From positions 18,480,620 to 18,544,619 of the forward strand of contig NC_092366.1 of NCBI RefSeq assembly GCF_030848805.1: 64,000 bases of DNA. Direction: 5' to 3'. Of the stretch, positions 38,115 to 51,773 are shown piece by piece. The notes below the pieces were generated by a model. The model was not told where the DNA came from and did no database searches. It worked only from the letters and a program-made list of their open reading frames with translations. Position numbers and translations under genes: made by a program. How positions within the stretch are numbered: position 1 is the stretch's first letter; each line of letters begins with the position of its first letter. Origin of the DNA: Temnothorax longispinosus. Lineage: Eukaryota > Arthropoda > Insecta > Hymenoptera > Formicidae.

Positions 38115-39306
38115 GAAGGAGAGATAGAGACAGGAGGGAAAGGAGAAAGAGAGAGGCGTGTAGTTCCTGTCAAATTAATATATATCCGCGTTCGTAGAAT
38201 TGCTTTCGACGTTGATCACCGTAGCGACAAGATCGAGATTGACGGCGTAATAAGAGAACATCCTAAGTCACTTCCTCGCTAATCATTACAGATGTGTTTC
38301 CAGCATCAAGAAATCAAATAAATCATTTACATAAACTATTATCACTTGAATTTTTATAAGAAATCAACAAAAATTGTTAGCAACAGAAAATATTGATATT
38401 TGTATTCGAAAATTAACTGAGTATTCTGTCATCACCCAATCATACGTGCTTTTTGATAGTATTGATACAGGCTAATTTTAGGATTCATTTCTGAGAAAGT
38501 TTTTTACATTCTTTATCACTTTATGCAACTCGATCGTCAATCGTTCTTTGTTCTCGTCGTAACAAATATCGCGATATCAGAGCGTCCTTGTGTAATCTCA
38601 AAACAACTTCGGGCTTTGATCATCTTCAAAAGCGTTGCTCGCACGAGCTCGCCGCGCGCAATTTCTACATCGAAATAATAAAGATTGTGGCGCTATTAAA
38701 GAGACTACATTGTGGGGGCTGCATCGTATCCACACTGTTTGTGTATACACGGCAAATCTCGTGGATTTCTTCATCGCGACGCCGGACTTGTTGTTTCTTC
38801 CGGCTCCGTCTTGGAAGGAATCGTGGAAATGTGTCTGAGACCGGAAGTAATGAAGATTCAGCCGCCACAACATTCGTGCGTACAACGGATCCGTTACGTG
38901 CCTGCAGCATTTATTGAGTTTATCTTTACGCTCACTCCCTCTCGCTATGTTTTTCTCTCTTTCTCGTGTACATACGGCAAACAACCCCGATACTTTCATT
39001 TTAAAGCGAACGAAATTCTAAATAATTCCGTCGGCGCTTATTCTCTCAAAGTAGCAATGATCCCTCTAAAGCGAAATAAATTACATTCTTCCTTTCGCAT
39101 CAAAATAAAATGGAACGGCATCTTTTTACCAGATTTAATTATAATTACTTTATCATAATTACGTTATATATACATGTTTAGTAGCGGATAGTATTTTTAT
39201 ACATTTTTATTACTGTTTTATGTTTATTGCAATTATCGCTTTTTGTACTTTTAACATTCAAAATTTTTAAATCAGTTATGTTACACTGCTCTATTTCGAT
39301 CTAGCG

Positions 39307-39328
39307 ATTAAGGTAACATTAAGGTAAC
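39307..39328. repeat. 11-bp tandem duplication
   Basis: ATTAAGGTAAC occurs twice, head to tail. Confidence 0.85.
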
Positions 39329-39872
39329 AATGTGAAATATTATTTTTAACAACCGTTAGCAAAATTTTGACAATAAAAAGAATAATATTTACATATTGAA
39401 ACCAATCCTGTTCTAGAACTGGTCTCGAAGCCTCAGGCAAATGTTTCATAAGCCTATATAATAATATTCCATTTCATATCATATTCATACGTGATACTTA
39501 ACATTAATATGTTGATATAACAGTAATGATATTCAATATTTGAAACAAAATCGTGCATGATATAGCAGATGTAAATAATACTGTTGTGAATGATAAATAA
39601 TAATTAAATATAATTTCACTATATTATAATTATATATTATTGATATATTGCGATATTATTTGAAAAAAGAAAAAGAGAAAGTAAAAGCAGAGCGTGATTA
39701 GTTATGATAAGCAATGATTATAAAAAAAATTAATTGTCTGAATCGCGGAAATAAACCAAAATAAAGAAAATAATCAAAATACTATTTACATTAGTTGTAT
39801 AAATGAACATTATTAATAATTTCGATAGGTATCAACTATCAACATCACATGTAATACCGGTACCAATAATAG

Positions 39873-39913
39873 ACGTTACAATAATATTAATATTGCAATG
39901 TAAATTGTAACGT
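39873..39913. repeat. 10-bp stem hairpin
   Basis: ACGTTACAAT and ATTGTAACGT are exact reverse complements separated by about 21 bp of AT-rich sequence. Confidence 0.55.
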
Positions 39914-40245
39914 TCAAAGAACACGTCGCAGTCTGTCATAAAAATAAAAAAAGAAAAGATAAAAGAAAAAACGACGAAATGTCATATTGCGAGTAGCTGT
40001 CGACTTTGCATGTCATTGGATCAACCGAGCGATATCCCGTAAAATCACAAGGAACGTGCGTGCACGATGATCCCGCATATACGCATTTGCATGAGGAAAA
40101 TAAGGAAGCGGGGCAACAATTCGTGGTGTCACGATATTGCGGGAATATTGGAAGGCCGCCGGTATGAAGCCAGCCGGAATACATACATATATCTTCGATT
40201 CCGCCCGCCGGCGAATAAAAGAAGATTGGGAAGGGGAAGGAACAG

Positions 40246-40279
40246 GGTGTGTGTCTGTGTGCGTGCGCGTGTGTGTGTG
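40246..40279. repeat. Interrupted GT/GC dinucleotide microsatellite
   Basis: GTGTGTGTCTGTGTGCGTGC and onwards, alternating purine-pyrimidine throughout. It explains the valine/cysteine-rich frames across it. Confidence 0.85.
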
Positions 40280-41729
40280 CCGCCGGTTTACCTTCGAAAT
40301 CGAAGCGCGGCATGCGTGAAAATCGAAGCGTGAAAAGTGTCGGCAATTGGAGCGAAAACGAGGGGAGTATAATAATATTTCGGTGTAACGAGAGGTATTC
40401 TGAACGCGAGTCACACTAATCCGATTTTTTTTTTTAGCGATCCAGGTAAATGTTACGTGTAAAATTGAGAGTATTATCGAGATATTGTTGCTAAACGCCC
40501 CGATAGTAGCGTTGATTGAAAAATGAGAGAAATTTACTACGATTAAAGTATTTTCAATAAATAATTAGCCAGATGCCATTCAACAATTTACACGGCATTG
40601 AAAGAGATTAATATATTAATAATGAAATGGAAGAGAATAAATGATATGATATTTGATTTTATTACATTATTTATATGTATATTTATTACATTCTTTATAT
40701 ATGCGAGACTCTACCGTCGCATTTTATAAACAATAAAACAAAATATGACAAGAGATTTTATATCTTCGATATCTTAGGACTTAGAGGAAAGACTTTCGAT
40801 GTCTTGGCGCTCTAAAGCTGGTTCAACTTTTGAAGTTTGTAGTTGTCTAATTTTCATATTCTGTCGTCGAGATTATTGGATTTCAGTCTTACATCTTTCT
40901 TTGAATATAAAGCGGCTTTATATACGTTTTCGATTAACATTATGATTGAATTTGTAGCAAGACTTTATCACATTCCGATTTCAATACGTTAGTTTATCGA
41001 TTCGCATAGCATATTGCGAGCAAACATGCTTTGTGAAAACTTCAATATACGCAAATCTGGATACAACACAGAAACTGACATACCTTCAAAGATCCCCCTT
41101 TTCTCTCGACTTATTTGCCTGGTAGTCGAAGTACTCGATTATCTGTAGCCGGATAGTCGTTCAACGAGGGTCGTAAGGGGCATAAAACGGTATTACCTTC
41201 CGGGAAATCTGCGATAAAACGGACAAAAAGAAGGAAAAAGGATCGACAGGGAGCGGGTGAGCTTGGAGGGTGGGACAGGAAGAGGGCGGGATGAAAGTAA
41301 TTTCCGGGTTGAAAGAAGCCGACTTCAGAGTAAAAACATAATCAGGGGGATGGTCTTAAGTCTTTTAGAGAAAGAGAGAGAGAGACAGATTGATGGATTA
41401 TATGCCCAATAAATCAAATTTGTAGCATATTCACTGAGAGAAATGTACAAACGAATCTATTAGTTTAATCTGATATGTATCTTTTTAGAAGATACATGAT
41501 AATAATATAAATATATAAAATGCAGCCGAAATTATCATACGGGCACTTTTCATCGTTTTTAAACTGTTCGTCACCACTATGTTAACTGTGTTAAAAGGTT
41601 TCATACTAGTTTATCTGTAAAAAGATAGATATATAGGGATGCAAAAGCAATTTTCACGAAATAACAATGTACAGTACCCATCCACCCTTTTTGTAGAGCT
41701 TTATATAGCTCAAAGTGTAGTGTTCGGTT

Positions 41730-42026
41730 TTAATTAGCGATACAACATTTGTTGTTCACAAAACAGTTTGGAACATGTTGCCACGCAGTATTACTGCCTG
41801 TCAGTGGCAGACATCCTCGCGCATTTGAACACAATATCAAACTAGAGCTGCAGTAGCAACGGTCACTTGCATTGCCATGCGACGACATGAATGCGATGCA
41901 TCCTTGGCTCGCTATCCACTCGCCGTCATAAATTCCGCCTCTCGATCCGTTATCTTCGCAGCTGCAGGCTCGGAAGATAGTCGGTCTCACGATCGACAGG
42001 AAAAGAACCGAGAAAATATCTGTTTC
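41730..42026 (-). CDS. Candidate exon of a cysteine-rich secreted protein (unrecognised)
   Basis: On the minus strand 98 codons are open and end in TAA. The first part is hydrophobic (IFSVLFLSIVRPTIFRA), like a signal peptide whose initiator Met would be in an upstream exon; no in-frame ATG precedes it. A possible acceptor, AAACAG, lies just inside the open stretch. After the hydrophobic part come ten cysteines in about 77 residues: CSC, QGC, CYC, LILC, RGC, PNC and CC close to the C-terminus. That is far above chance for this base composition and would suit five disulfides. I do not recognise the family. No first exon, poly(A) signal or homologue was identified, so a chance frame or a pseudogene remains possible. 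Confidence 0.3.
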   Translation of the reverse strand, partial: ETDIFSVLFLSIVRPTIFRACSCEDNGSRGGIYDGEWIASQGCIAFMSSHGNASDRCYCSSSLILCSNARGCLPLTGSNTAWQHVPNCFVNNKCCIAN

Positions 42027-45000
42027 TTATATAACCTTATTCTCCCTGCTGTATATAGCTTATACTTGTGAACTTGCAGATTTTATCAAGTTGGCGCAAA
42101 GATTTGTCGCATTTTTCAAATACAGTCCACGACGAAATCGCTCAGTTTCGAAGTAACTTTTATTAAGAAGAATCATTCGATGCAATTCAACTCCATCTCT
42201 TTTTCATCCACAAGGATATTTTACGATTTACTTTCTAAAAAGCTCATAACAAGGTCCATTTGAAAATGGGTCTTAATGAAAAAGCGATTAATCTTTCACG
42301 CCGATCTATTAATTAATTAATGAATACCGAAATTTTCCTCTCAACACGCTCGATTGTGCTGTCCGACAGAATGCGTAATATAAAATTTGCATCTATAGTG
42401 GACTATATGCCGCATTAAAACATATATGACTTGGCACCGTTTCTGAACAATATTCGGTGCGCACCTCGCAACGCAGCGTTAGCATGACCCACTCGAAGGC
42501 ATTCGTTATAATTAGCGTCATGAGCACACCTCGTTGTCCGCAAACCGCAGCGGGCGAATTACTCTAATGTCTCAGCCGAAATCGTACATACGGTTGTGTT
42601 GCATAATGTCGACTACGGCGCGCGGCGTGGCGCGGCATTGCATACGGAAAATGCAAAATCGACTACAACAACCGTGCTGTAATTCAAACGCGTGTTGCAC
42701 GGTCATCAGAAAGTTAATAATCGTAAAATTTATAACCGTCAGACACTCGAAATGTCAAGGAAATAATAGCGAGGTTATTTCTAGTTTAACATCTTGCATT
42801 TCATCTAAAAGATTATATTCAACGAATGGATAAGTCGTGTATTTACTTTTAATTTCCTCCATGTGTTTATTTATCCTAAGTTCCCCAAATTGCAATTTAT
42901 TCGACTGTATTGATGATATCGTTTAATTGCATATTATGCACTATTGTGAGAGCAATGTGATTCGATACACTGCCAAATAATGTAGGATAGTACGTTATTC
43001 GTAACAGATATAATTATCGTCAGTTGCAGCAAGCCCTAGAAGATACATATTGCTGCTCTGTGATACGATATTAAAATACCTCTACCAATGCAATCTAGTA
43101 ATATTCATATTGTTAAACAGCATTAACTCTCGGGAACGAGCGCGGTGATTTTTACCTCAGTATCGAAAAAATAAAGGTTTAATTACATTACAGTAATTTT
43201 AATGTGCTTCTTTCGTTTTTTAAATATTGTTTTGGTTTCTCCTTACTTGTTTCAGAAAATGTTGAGTATATATACGTTTATTGTCTCCCCTCGGAGTTGC
43301 AAGGCGTTTTGAAGGGACGTTCCCAACCCTATTGTAAAAATCACTCCAGGTGACCATTTATGCACAAAAAATCAAGCGTCCCGAAATAATAATAACGAAA
43401 TTACCATCGATAATACCCCATCAAGTCTTTCTTTAAAAATATTTTAATATTAAATTCGAGTAGCGATATGCATTTACTTATTCATATGATTACATACAAT
43501 TACATGATCGTCCAAACTAGTATAACAATATAACAGTATTTTTGAAAAAAATAATAATAAACGCGCGTGCGGCTCAAGAAAGCTGCCATGTATTCTCGAT
43601 GGAATTGCTTTACGAAGTTGGTGAAATAAGCGAACGAGACAATGAGAGAAAAGCTCTACGTACGGCAAACGTTGCGCAAGACATGAAAACATGAAAGAAA
43701 AGGTAAAAAGAGTAGGAGACGCAGTCTGGGTATGAAATATGCGCGAGAAGTCCGAACAAACACGATCGCAAAGCTTCGAGCCTTTCGCCGAGAAAATCTC
43801 CATCTTTCCTCCACCTGACCTTCTTCCATCTAGGCGCGTTCCATGCAAGATTCTACCTTGTGGAAATGATGACAGCTCGTTTGCCCGTGGAAACGGCGAT
43901 TCTTTTCGGTCACGAGAGCTTCCCTCCTGACCCCCGTAAGGCGTAAGCTCGCGGACAAGCAGCTTCATGTTCAATATCATCTTTCTACCTTCGTGCAATC
44001 TCATACAACCGCCAGCAATTTCAAAATCTAACCCCCTACACCGCGGTATACATTCGCTCAGTAAATTGCCATCAACGTTTTATACATGACTATACAAGCT
44101 GTCTCATCTCGAACGGACAGCCATAATTTGTATCCTAATATTTAGAAAAGACTACTGTTGACGAGACAAGATACATAGACATGCTAAAGAAACGAAGTGA
44201 CATTTGTCATTTCAATCGAGATGTTTTCTTAGCAACAATGACTTGACTGCTCATTATTCATTGCTCGAGATATCAAGAAATTAACTATTTAATTAATCTT
44301 TATTGAATATGCCAGAAATTAAATCTTGAATTAAGTTACTGTCAAAATAATTTACTCGAAATTAATTGCTAAATTTGACTTTCTTGTTATTCATCTGAAC
44401 ACTTGAAGCTTAATTAGTCGGGACCTAGATTTCACATCGGTGCATAGGTGTCGTGTGTTTTCCTTACTAAAATTATGCACAGGCGCAGATGAACCGCATT
44501 AGGCATTATTGATTGAAAAATAAGTGAACGGCAGTTTATATTACGCTTGAAATCAAGGACGCGATTAGGAATATTCTTGTCGGCTGAATAGCTTCGTTAA
44601 TTCGATAACTTAAACTTCGTCTTTTCTTCACGTGCCGCGCGGAATTTCGATGTTCGTTAGTTTAATTAACGAATTTATCGTCCATCCCGACAGGGTAACA
44701 TTCTTGCAATCGATAAGTTTGTACTAATTGAAATCGTGCTTGCATTTCTGTAATCTAGTCATGCATATAGCTTCTAATTGGAGGGGTAAGGCCACGAATT
44801 ATGATTCGTTCGATCGTTTATTCTCTCTGTGATATCGTTCGATCAGATAACATCGAAAATGGTAATCGATGAAATATACATCGCATATATAAAATTCTCA
44901 CATTGTTAAATGAATATCAACTAGATACACTGCCATTTTTGGAGCTATTTTATCCACGTTTTATTTTATTTTTGTTTTTCTACAAAATAATTTTAAAAAA

Positions 45001-46466
45001 ATTTTAAATTATAATATTCACTGCATTTGAAAAATTATAGATAACAATGATCTAATATTTGTACCGAAATAAGAGATAGTGTGAAATCTTTCACAAGAAA
45101 ACTGAAACGGAAATAACTTAAAATAAACTGGTCCATATGTGTAATATCGCTTTTTCATTAATGTTAATTTACAGCACTATATAAGTATACATTAATCCAA
45201 CTTCTTTTCATTTATTTCTGTGAATATTATACGAATCCATAAATTCTTTAATCATTTTTATAAATCAACTTATATTTATTGATCTCTGAATTTATTTATA
45301 AACTTTTTCACTTATCTCTCTCTATTATATAAGGTTCTTCATTTATCTCTCTTTTTTTCTCACATAAATGAAACTTGTTCTATTTTCATATCGTTATATA
45401 CGTTGCAGAAATTTTTTGACCACCTTGTAGGAGCAAATAAGGTATACTACTAAGTACTGATTTACACACTTGAGTAACGCGAAACATAACAGGGTTTATA
45501 CGTCGTGAAATGACAAGGTGGAAAGGACGCTCGTTTAGGCCGATAACATACGATCCCTCCAATTTTCGTAGTCCGAAACGACTCTCGTTCTCGAGAGCCA
45601 GAAATATATTCACGGTCGATCGAGCGACTCTGTAAACTCGTAGGGCGAAGGAACGTCGTTTTCCTGAAAAAGGGAGAGAACATCGACGAGTCTGGATGTC
45701 AGCGAAGTGCTAACGGCGAAAGAAGACGAGCCAATCGATAGCTTCGACAAACGAGGAACGACGACCCGACAAAATATTGACTCATACTACTTGGCAGTGC
45801 GGTGTCGGCGAATTTCGACGATATTTCCGTAGCCAAAATCCCTTTTCTACTTTAATGTTTGACAGTAAAAAGCAGCCCTCCATACTTAAAAATTTGCAAA
45901 AACAAATATCTCCTTTACCTACATACGCTTTATTTCTTGAAACAAAACGGACCAAACGTAGCACATAGCAAACAGGACGGAATAAACATAACTTGCAAAT
46001 GAAAAATTTGCGAATGTGGAAAGATAATGAAAGCGCGAAAAAATATAAACCTTGGAAATTTTAAAAGCTGTGACGAAGCAAAATATGACTAAAAAATTAC
46101 AACCAAGTGGATACGGTATCATATGTAGACAATCATAAAATGTTATTATCAATGCGCAAAAATATTACAATAAAACATACAGTTGTATTTGAGCATTACA
46201 AATATTCGATATACATTACAAATAAATGAATCGAGAACTATAAATAAACGATACAAATATTATCTTTTTCATATAAATGTTAAAGTTAATTTTAAATAAA
46301 ATAATTTATGAATACCTATTTTAATATTTGCTACACATATACGCTTCGAATAACCTTTTAAATTTCCAAAATACCATATAAAATATAATGTAATTAATAT
46401 ATGTACCATGTAAAAGGAATATAAAATATCAGGTATTATTATCTTATCTCCGAGAAAAGCTCGAAA
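42027..46466. other. Gene-free region
   Basis: No supported gene. The longest frame (43474-44004 minus, 176 codons) lies in a mixed patch, is initiated by chance, and resembles no family. Other GC-richer patches lie at about 42420-42700 and 45440-45840. The rest is AT-rich. Confidence 0.4.
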
Positions 46467-46472
46467 ACTTAC

Positions 46473-46654
46473 TGCTTCACATTTTTGAAATATCTTATCA
46501 TCCCGGGGTAGAATACGGAAGCGCCGTCAGGAACAGAGCAAACGAGCCTGGCTTCGGAGATAAAGATAAGGACTTGATGAGGAGGAGGGTGGAATTCGGT
46601 ATCGTTGCGTAGAGCGTATATCGCCGCCGTTTCCACTTCCGGCACACAGTTCAT
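46473..46654 (-). other. Possible exon with a consensus donor
   Basis: A minus-strand frame runs about 60 codons and ends at GAAGCA followed by GTAAGT, an ideal splice donor just before the in-frame stop. The frame includes the stretch HPPPHQVLIFISEARLVCSV. A weak acceptor (AATTTTGCAG) lies about 40 nt upstream of the ATG. I do not recognise the peptide, and there are no partner exons. It may be a chance donor in a non-coding transcript. Confidence 0.15.
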
Positions 46655-47370
46655 TCTCTTACGCTTTATCGCGACTTACGACAGTCTAGCTGCAAAATTA
46701 TTTTTTCAGGGCACCAACGTTGCTGCAGCGCAAAGTAAGCATACAATACTCGCGTGTTTTATCCTGGTGCGCTAGAGCTCACTCTGCGAAATATATATAC
46801 AGGGCGCTTTGAAAGATATGGTTGTAATCTCACGGAAATGTTTAAAAAGAATCTTTTAGAGGAGAAAATGGCATATTTGTGTTAGTGAAATAATATTATT
46901 AACAACATCAATACTAATACTAGTGATAAAGAAATAATAATAGTATAGTTACAAAACGAAAGCAGATATAAAAGTTGTCTCTGCTAATTTAATGCCTGTA
47001 TAGCTACAGCTAATGAATAAAACATGCTGTGTGTGTGGTGTAGAATAATAAATCATAATAACGGAGAGTAATACTAACGTATTATGATATTAATATTTCC
47101 CGTTCAAACTAGAATCGTGTCGCTCTTAGAACATTCTATATAGCTGCTGCTCAGAAATTCTCGCGGCATGGCTGCACCGGAAGTTCCTAACTGCCGAAGT
47201 TAGCAGACGTAACGGCTATTGCATTGCATTGAAACATTACGCTTTCCGTCCCCTTGCAAAATAACTAATTGAAAAGAAATCACCTTATTGAAAAATGCAG
47301 TTCTTTTTCCCTAACATTTCTAGATCCCTTGCGTGTCCGAAAAACATATAGGTTAAAATTTTGGATAAAT

Positions 47371-47386
47371 GTGTGTGTGTGTGTGT
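47371..47386. repeat. GT dinucleotide microsatellite
   Basis: Eight GT units, then ATGTGT. Confidence 0.85.
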
Positions 47387-48563
47387 ATGTGTAGAAACAG
47401 ATAGCCGTGGAAAGAGTTTCTCTCAGAAGAGGAGGAGGCTCAAGGTCACTGAAACGCGACAGAATCGCGCGTACCTGGTTCCCGTTCCACCTTGTCTTCC
47501 GAAAGTTCCCCTCCTTCCCCTGCCACACCCTCCCCTGCCGCCATATTGATCGGCGCCCCTTCGCAGCAACCCCTACTGCGTCTCGGCCACCCCTGCAGCC
47601 GTTACCGCGACGTTGCCGCGTCTTTTTCCCCTGACAATTTTCTGAGTCCTGACATTCAAACACGTTGACAGACGAGCGACGTGAGTGTTACAAAAAATTG
47701 ATTAACTTTGAGATTGAGGACTGTCTATATCATTGCCAAATTGTCCAAATATCGTGATTGTTTAATCGATGTATGGTTTGTCATTCGCAATAATGTTTAT
47801 CGTAGTTTGCATTATATTGATTCCCCAATTAGTAGTTAATTACAGTATCTATAGATTAATATAAATTATATTTGAAAGAGAAGAAAGCTAAATTTATTCA
47901 ATGTAAACAGAGTGTTAATGGTTCAACGCAGAGATATTTTTCTTCTTGAAAAGGATTTTCAGATCCTATAGGTTGCTACAGTTAACGATTGAAACGTAAC
48001 ATTAAACTCCTTTTAAGTTGAAATGTCTTTTAGATAAGTTGAATATCAGGTTAAAGAATATTTCTGTGCATTTTATCCTCGTTCACTTTCGTATTCAGAC
48101 GTTGATAAGCAAATGCCATTTCTTCACCGCCGCGATATAGAAGTTCTTTCAAAAAACAAACTGTGCCAAGAATATACAATTGCAATGTTTTGCATACAAA
48201 CACCATGTCTTTTATTTTTCTTTGTATATTTTTTAACCCTATACGATATATTATTTGTTTTATCAATATGTTCCCATCCCCGGTCGGAGTGAATTTATTT
48301 TATTGGCTATAACAAAATAATAAATAAGAAAATAAATATCAATTTTTTAACTTTTTATTTTAACTCTTCTTTATTTTTGAGAGAAATATTAAATATTTGC
48401 GCTTGGGAAAAATACTCCACTCGTACATCCTATGGTTAAAGAAACGCAACAGCCATGCATTCGACCCTTTCCTTCCTCCTCGACCCTATTACCCTCCCAC
48501 GCGTCATCTTTTATCTTCCACTCGCTTTCCTGTTTGTACTTTCCAAGAAAGTGAGATAGGAGG

Positions 48564-48585
48564 AAAGGGAAGGGAAGGGAAGGGA
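48564..48585. repeat. GGGAA pentanucleotide repeat
   Basis: About four head-to-tail AAGGG units in a purine-rich strip. Confidence 0.8.
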
Positions 48586-51500
48586 TCGATGCCTTCCCGA
48601 GCATTACGTGCAACGGCCGGTAATATCGCTTTCTCACCCTTATAGCTTTAGAAACCCTTGCAGCTATCCCCTTTTGACATTAGTTGCAAAGCAAGCTATT
48701 CTACAAAATCCCAACAATAGTACATCCCGTGATTCCCGATCGTTTTTCGCGACTCCAATTTTGTATTTCCTTTTTGTACGAGATTGCAGGAATGCCGCTC
48801 TCGCCAATTACTTAATCCCTTTCCGCCCGACTAATAGCTCCCTTTATCGAGTTCTCTTGTCACAGAGATTTGTTTTCCGCATTCGAAATCGAGTCTAGTA
48901 TCGACTATTTAAATAGCTAATAACACAGTTTTTTTAACAGACGTTGCTGTAAAACAGTTGCTGTAGAAATAAATCGTTCAAGATTCTATTATACGCTATA
49001 TAAATTCCTATCTGGTTTACGTATATGTTCGTTGACGCACGTATTACTTCTCGCGTAAATTATGAACATTGTAAATTAAGTTTTAATTTATTTTTATCTC
49101 GGAAACAATCAACAGAATATTGAATCTGATATTTTAACAATTGAGGATGCAAAAATATCAACGAGTATTATTTAAATGTATATGTTAAAATTAAACGCGT
49201 TCAAACAAATAATAATATAAAACATTAGTATGCTGTTATATTGCGTCTTGTTTACTTTGTAAGTGTTTTGGGGATGCAAATAAGATCTTATTCTTCAACT
49301 AATAATTATATAAATTGTAATTATTAGCTGATTTTTTATTTCTATACGTAGTTATCGAGTTAATTAATATAGAAGCAAAACTTAAGAAACTTATCTTTGC
49401 TTACTAAATCGCACATAAGTGATTTAATAATAAATACGATTATTATTCTTTCAACGCTCACTCAATTTTAAACGTGTGGAAGCGAAAAGACGATTGATAG
49501 TGCACAGATTACGATCAGATTAATTCGCGGCATCGATGCGCTTCGGTACGGAGGAGAGATAGAAAAAAATAACCCACGGTGTGCCCCGATTAATTTCGAC
49601 CTATCGATGAGGCTTGATCCTGGATTTCCGGACCGAATTCTCGGTCTCTGAAAGGTTAGGGGTTGCCAAAAGGTCGTGAAGCATACTGTGCATTTCATCG
49701 CTATGCAATTTTCTTAAAAAATTTAAAGTTCATACTAGATGGCGAAGGATGGTCGTTAAAGAGATGAATGCTAGTCTCTGAAACTTTTTCACGAGAAATT
49801 AATAAGAATTAAATGCTTGCGTAATGCAGCAGAACAAGTGAAGAATTTAGTTTTAAACTCTCCTTAAATCATCATTTCTAAAAAATATAGATTACATGTT
49901 ACGTGAAAAACAATACAGAACTCGTAATATCTTTGTATAAGCATTATGTTTTTTTTCTTTAAATATAGAAATGAAACGATTTGGAAATAATTATTTATTT
50001 AACGCTGCACTTAAACACTCTATATTAATAACTGTTATATCTCGACACATTTCCAAAACATATGGATCTCTTATTCACAAAATATTATATAAATATGTAT
50101 TTATTTAAAATTCGTAAATTCAAGCACGAGTTTATCGTCTAAATGCCATCTCCATTTCGATTTGCATTTTACAAGCTATCGCGGTTTCTTAGATACTTTG
50201 CCACTATCAATAATAGAGTGCCGTATTCAATAATGGTTATTCAAAGTCCGAGTAACTGCCGGAAACAGAAACTACTTCGTTGCTAACCCATATTCAAGTC
50301 CCCTCACAACTATCTAGAAGACCGAAACTCCGAATCTATAGAACCGTCGTCGGACTTGTGACCTGTGCAGAGAGACTCGTCTGACGAAGAGAGATGAGGA
50401 ACGCCTGAGAATTAGCAAGTAAAAATATTAAAAGAGACATTTGGACCGGTAAACCGAGACGGTAGCGATCAAACAGAAAGTTGGAAGAACTCTATGGACT
50501 GCCGAGGGCATTCTATATAAAAGATTATCATTTGGCAACATTGAAAGATCACTTAGAAACATTGCAAGATCGCAAGTTACTTTTGTTACTCCTCAAGCCA
50601 TCATATCAGTTTAGAGACACAAATGGCAAGATACTGCCTTTAGAAACTTTCAACTGCAACAACGACAACTAAAGTAAAGTGAAATGCCCGTTACTAGCGA
50701 CTGACAAATTGGATCAATATCACGATTTCGAGGAAACAATAACTACCAGGCAGCTAAATGTGGCAAAAGTGGAGCACGGACTTTAATAACCAGCCGTTAA
50801 CGAAGTTTGATGTATTGTTGAGATTTCGTGAAGTATATAGAAACCAAGAAAACCACGCGTATAGAAACTAAAGATCGCCGGGAAGTTTCTGGGAATGCGG
50901 CGTGGAATTTCGCGACCATTATTTCCGAATTCGCCGAGTTGACCCGACGCGCGCCACGACTTAGCTAAGTTCTACTTTGTGCACCAAAAGCACAAAGATT
51001 CTTGCAATTCTGAATGCACGAAGCGTCCTTGCGCAAAAAATCGGTGCGGCAAATTACAAATTCCGTCTAGCGACATGAGGAAACTGTGATGGATCGATGC
51101 GATTATTTGCAAAATTTGATAAATAACGATATATTTCGTTAGGATCAGCGCAAAAAAAATCGGTGCAAATATCATAGACCAATCCTTCTTTTATTGATAC
51201 GTGCCCTCTTCTCGTGTGCCCTACGATTTCTTCGATAATGCCAACATAACGCGCCGATACGTCAAGCGCAAAGATTAATTGAGGGCAACGTTGCGGGCAA
51301 ACTACCGCGTCTATCTTAGCGTGGATATGGGTGCGCGAAAGATGTATCGTGCCCTTCCAACTAACAAGAATCGAAATATAATGGATGATATCGATTTTTA
51401 ATAAAGGGGAGGGCAATAGGAAACACTGAGTACGATTAATTATATAATACGATTAATTACAATAGCTATATATAGTGAGAAAACAATCTCAATTGTAAAG

Positions 51501-51753
51501 TGACAATAAATAGAACTCGTAGTTACTCAATATCATTAGTTTAATAATTCAAAAAATTTTATAAAACAGGAAATTTTAATTTATTAAAAATTATTATTAA
51601 ATTTTATTTTTCTATTGCAAAAAGAGAAAGAAAAAGAAAGAAATAGAAATATCAGCTTACATTACTCATTATGGTTGTGTATTGATCATAAATAATAAAA
51701 AATCATTAAAATATACGAAATAGACGAAATACAATTTATCAAATTGTTAAACA

Positions 51754-51773
51754 ATATATATATATATATATAT
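51754..51773. repeat. AT dinucleotide microsatellite
   Basis: Ten uninterrupted AT units. Confidence 0.85.

Larger units (their letters stand above)
34306..41729. other. Gene-free region
   Basis: AT-rich sequence with GC patches at about 36360-36680, 37660-37960, 38580-38960 and 40000-40350. The last two carry overlapping chance frames on both strands. Low-complexity tracts are a TTATATTA-type array (35132-35190), a GA run (38101-38114), an 11-bp tandem duplication (39307-39328), a GT-rich run (40246-40279) and a GA-rich strip near 41369-41384. No neurexin LNS1-like coding sequence was seen on the minus strand. Confidence 0.4.

Noticed and set aside
43474..44004. Longest open frame, 176 codons, minus strand
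   Set aside because: No recognisable domain, irregular composition and overlapping frames on the other strand; no splice or promoter context supports it.
46795..46825. ACAGGGCGCTTTGAAAGAT, resembling a mariner-type terminal repeat
   Set aside because: No inverted partner found within several hundred bases, so element borders cannot be supported.
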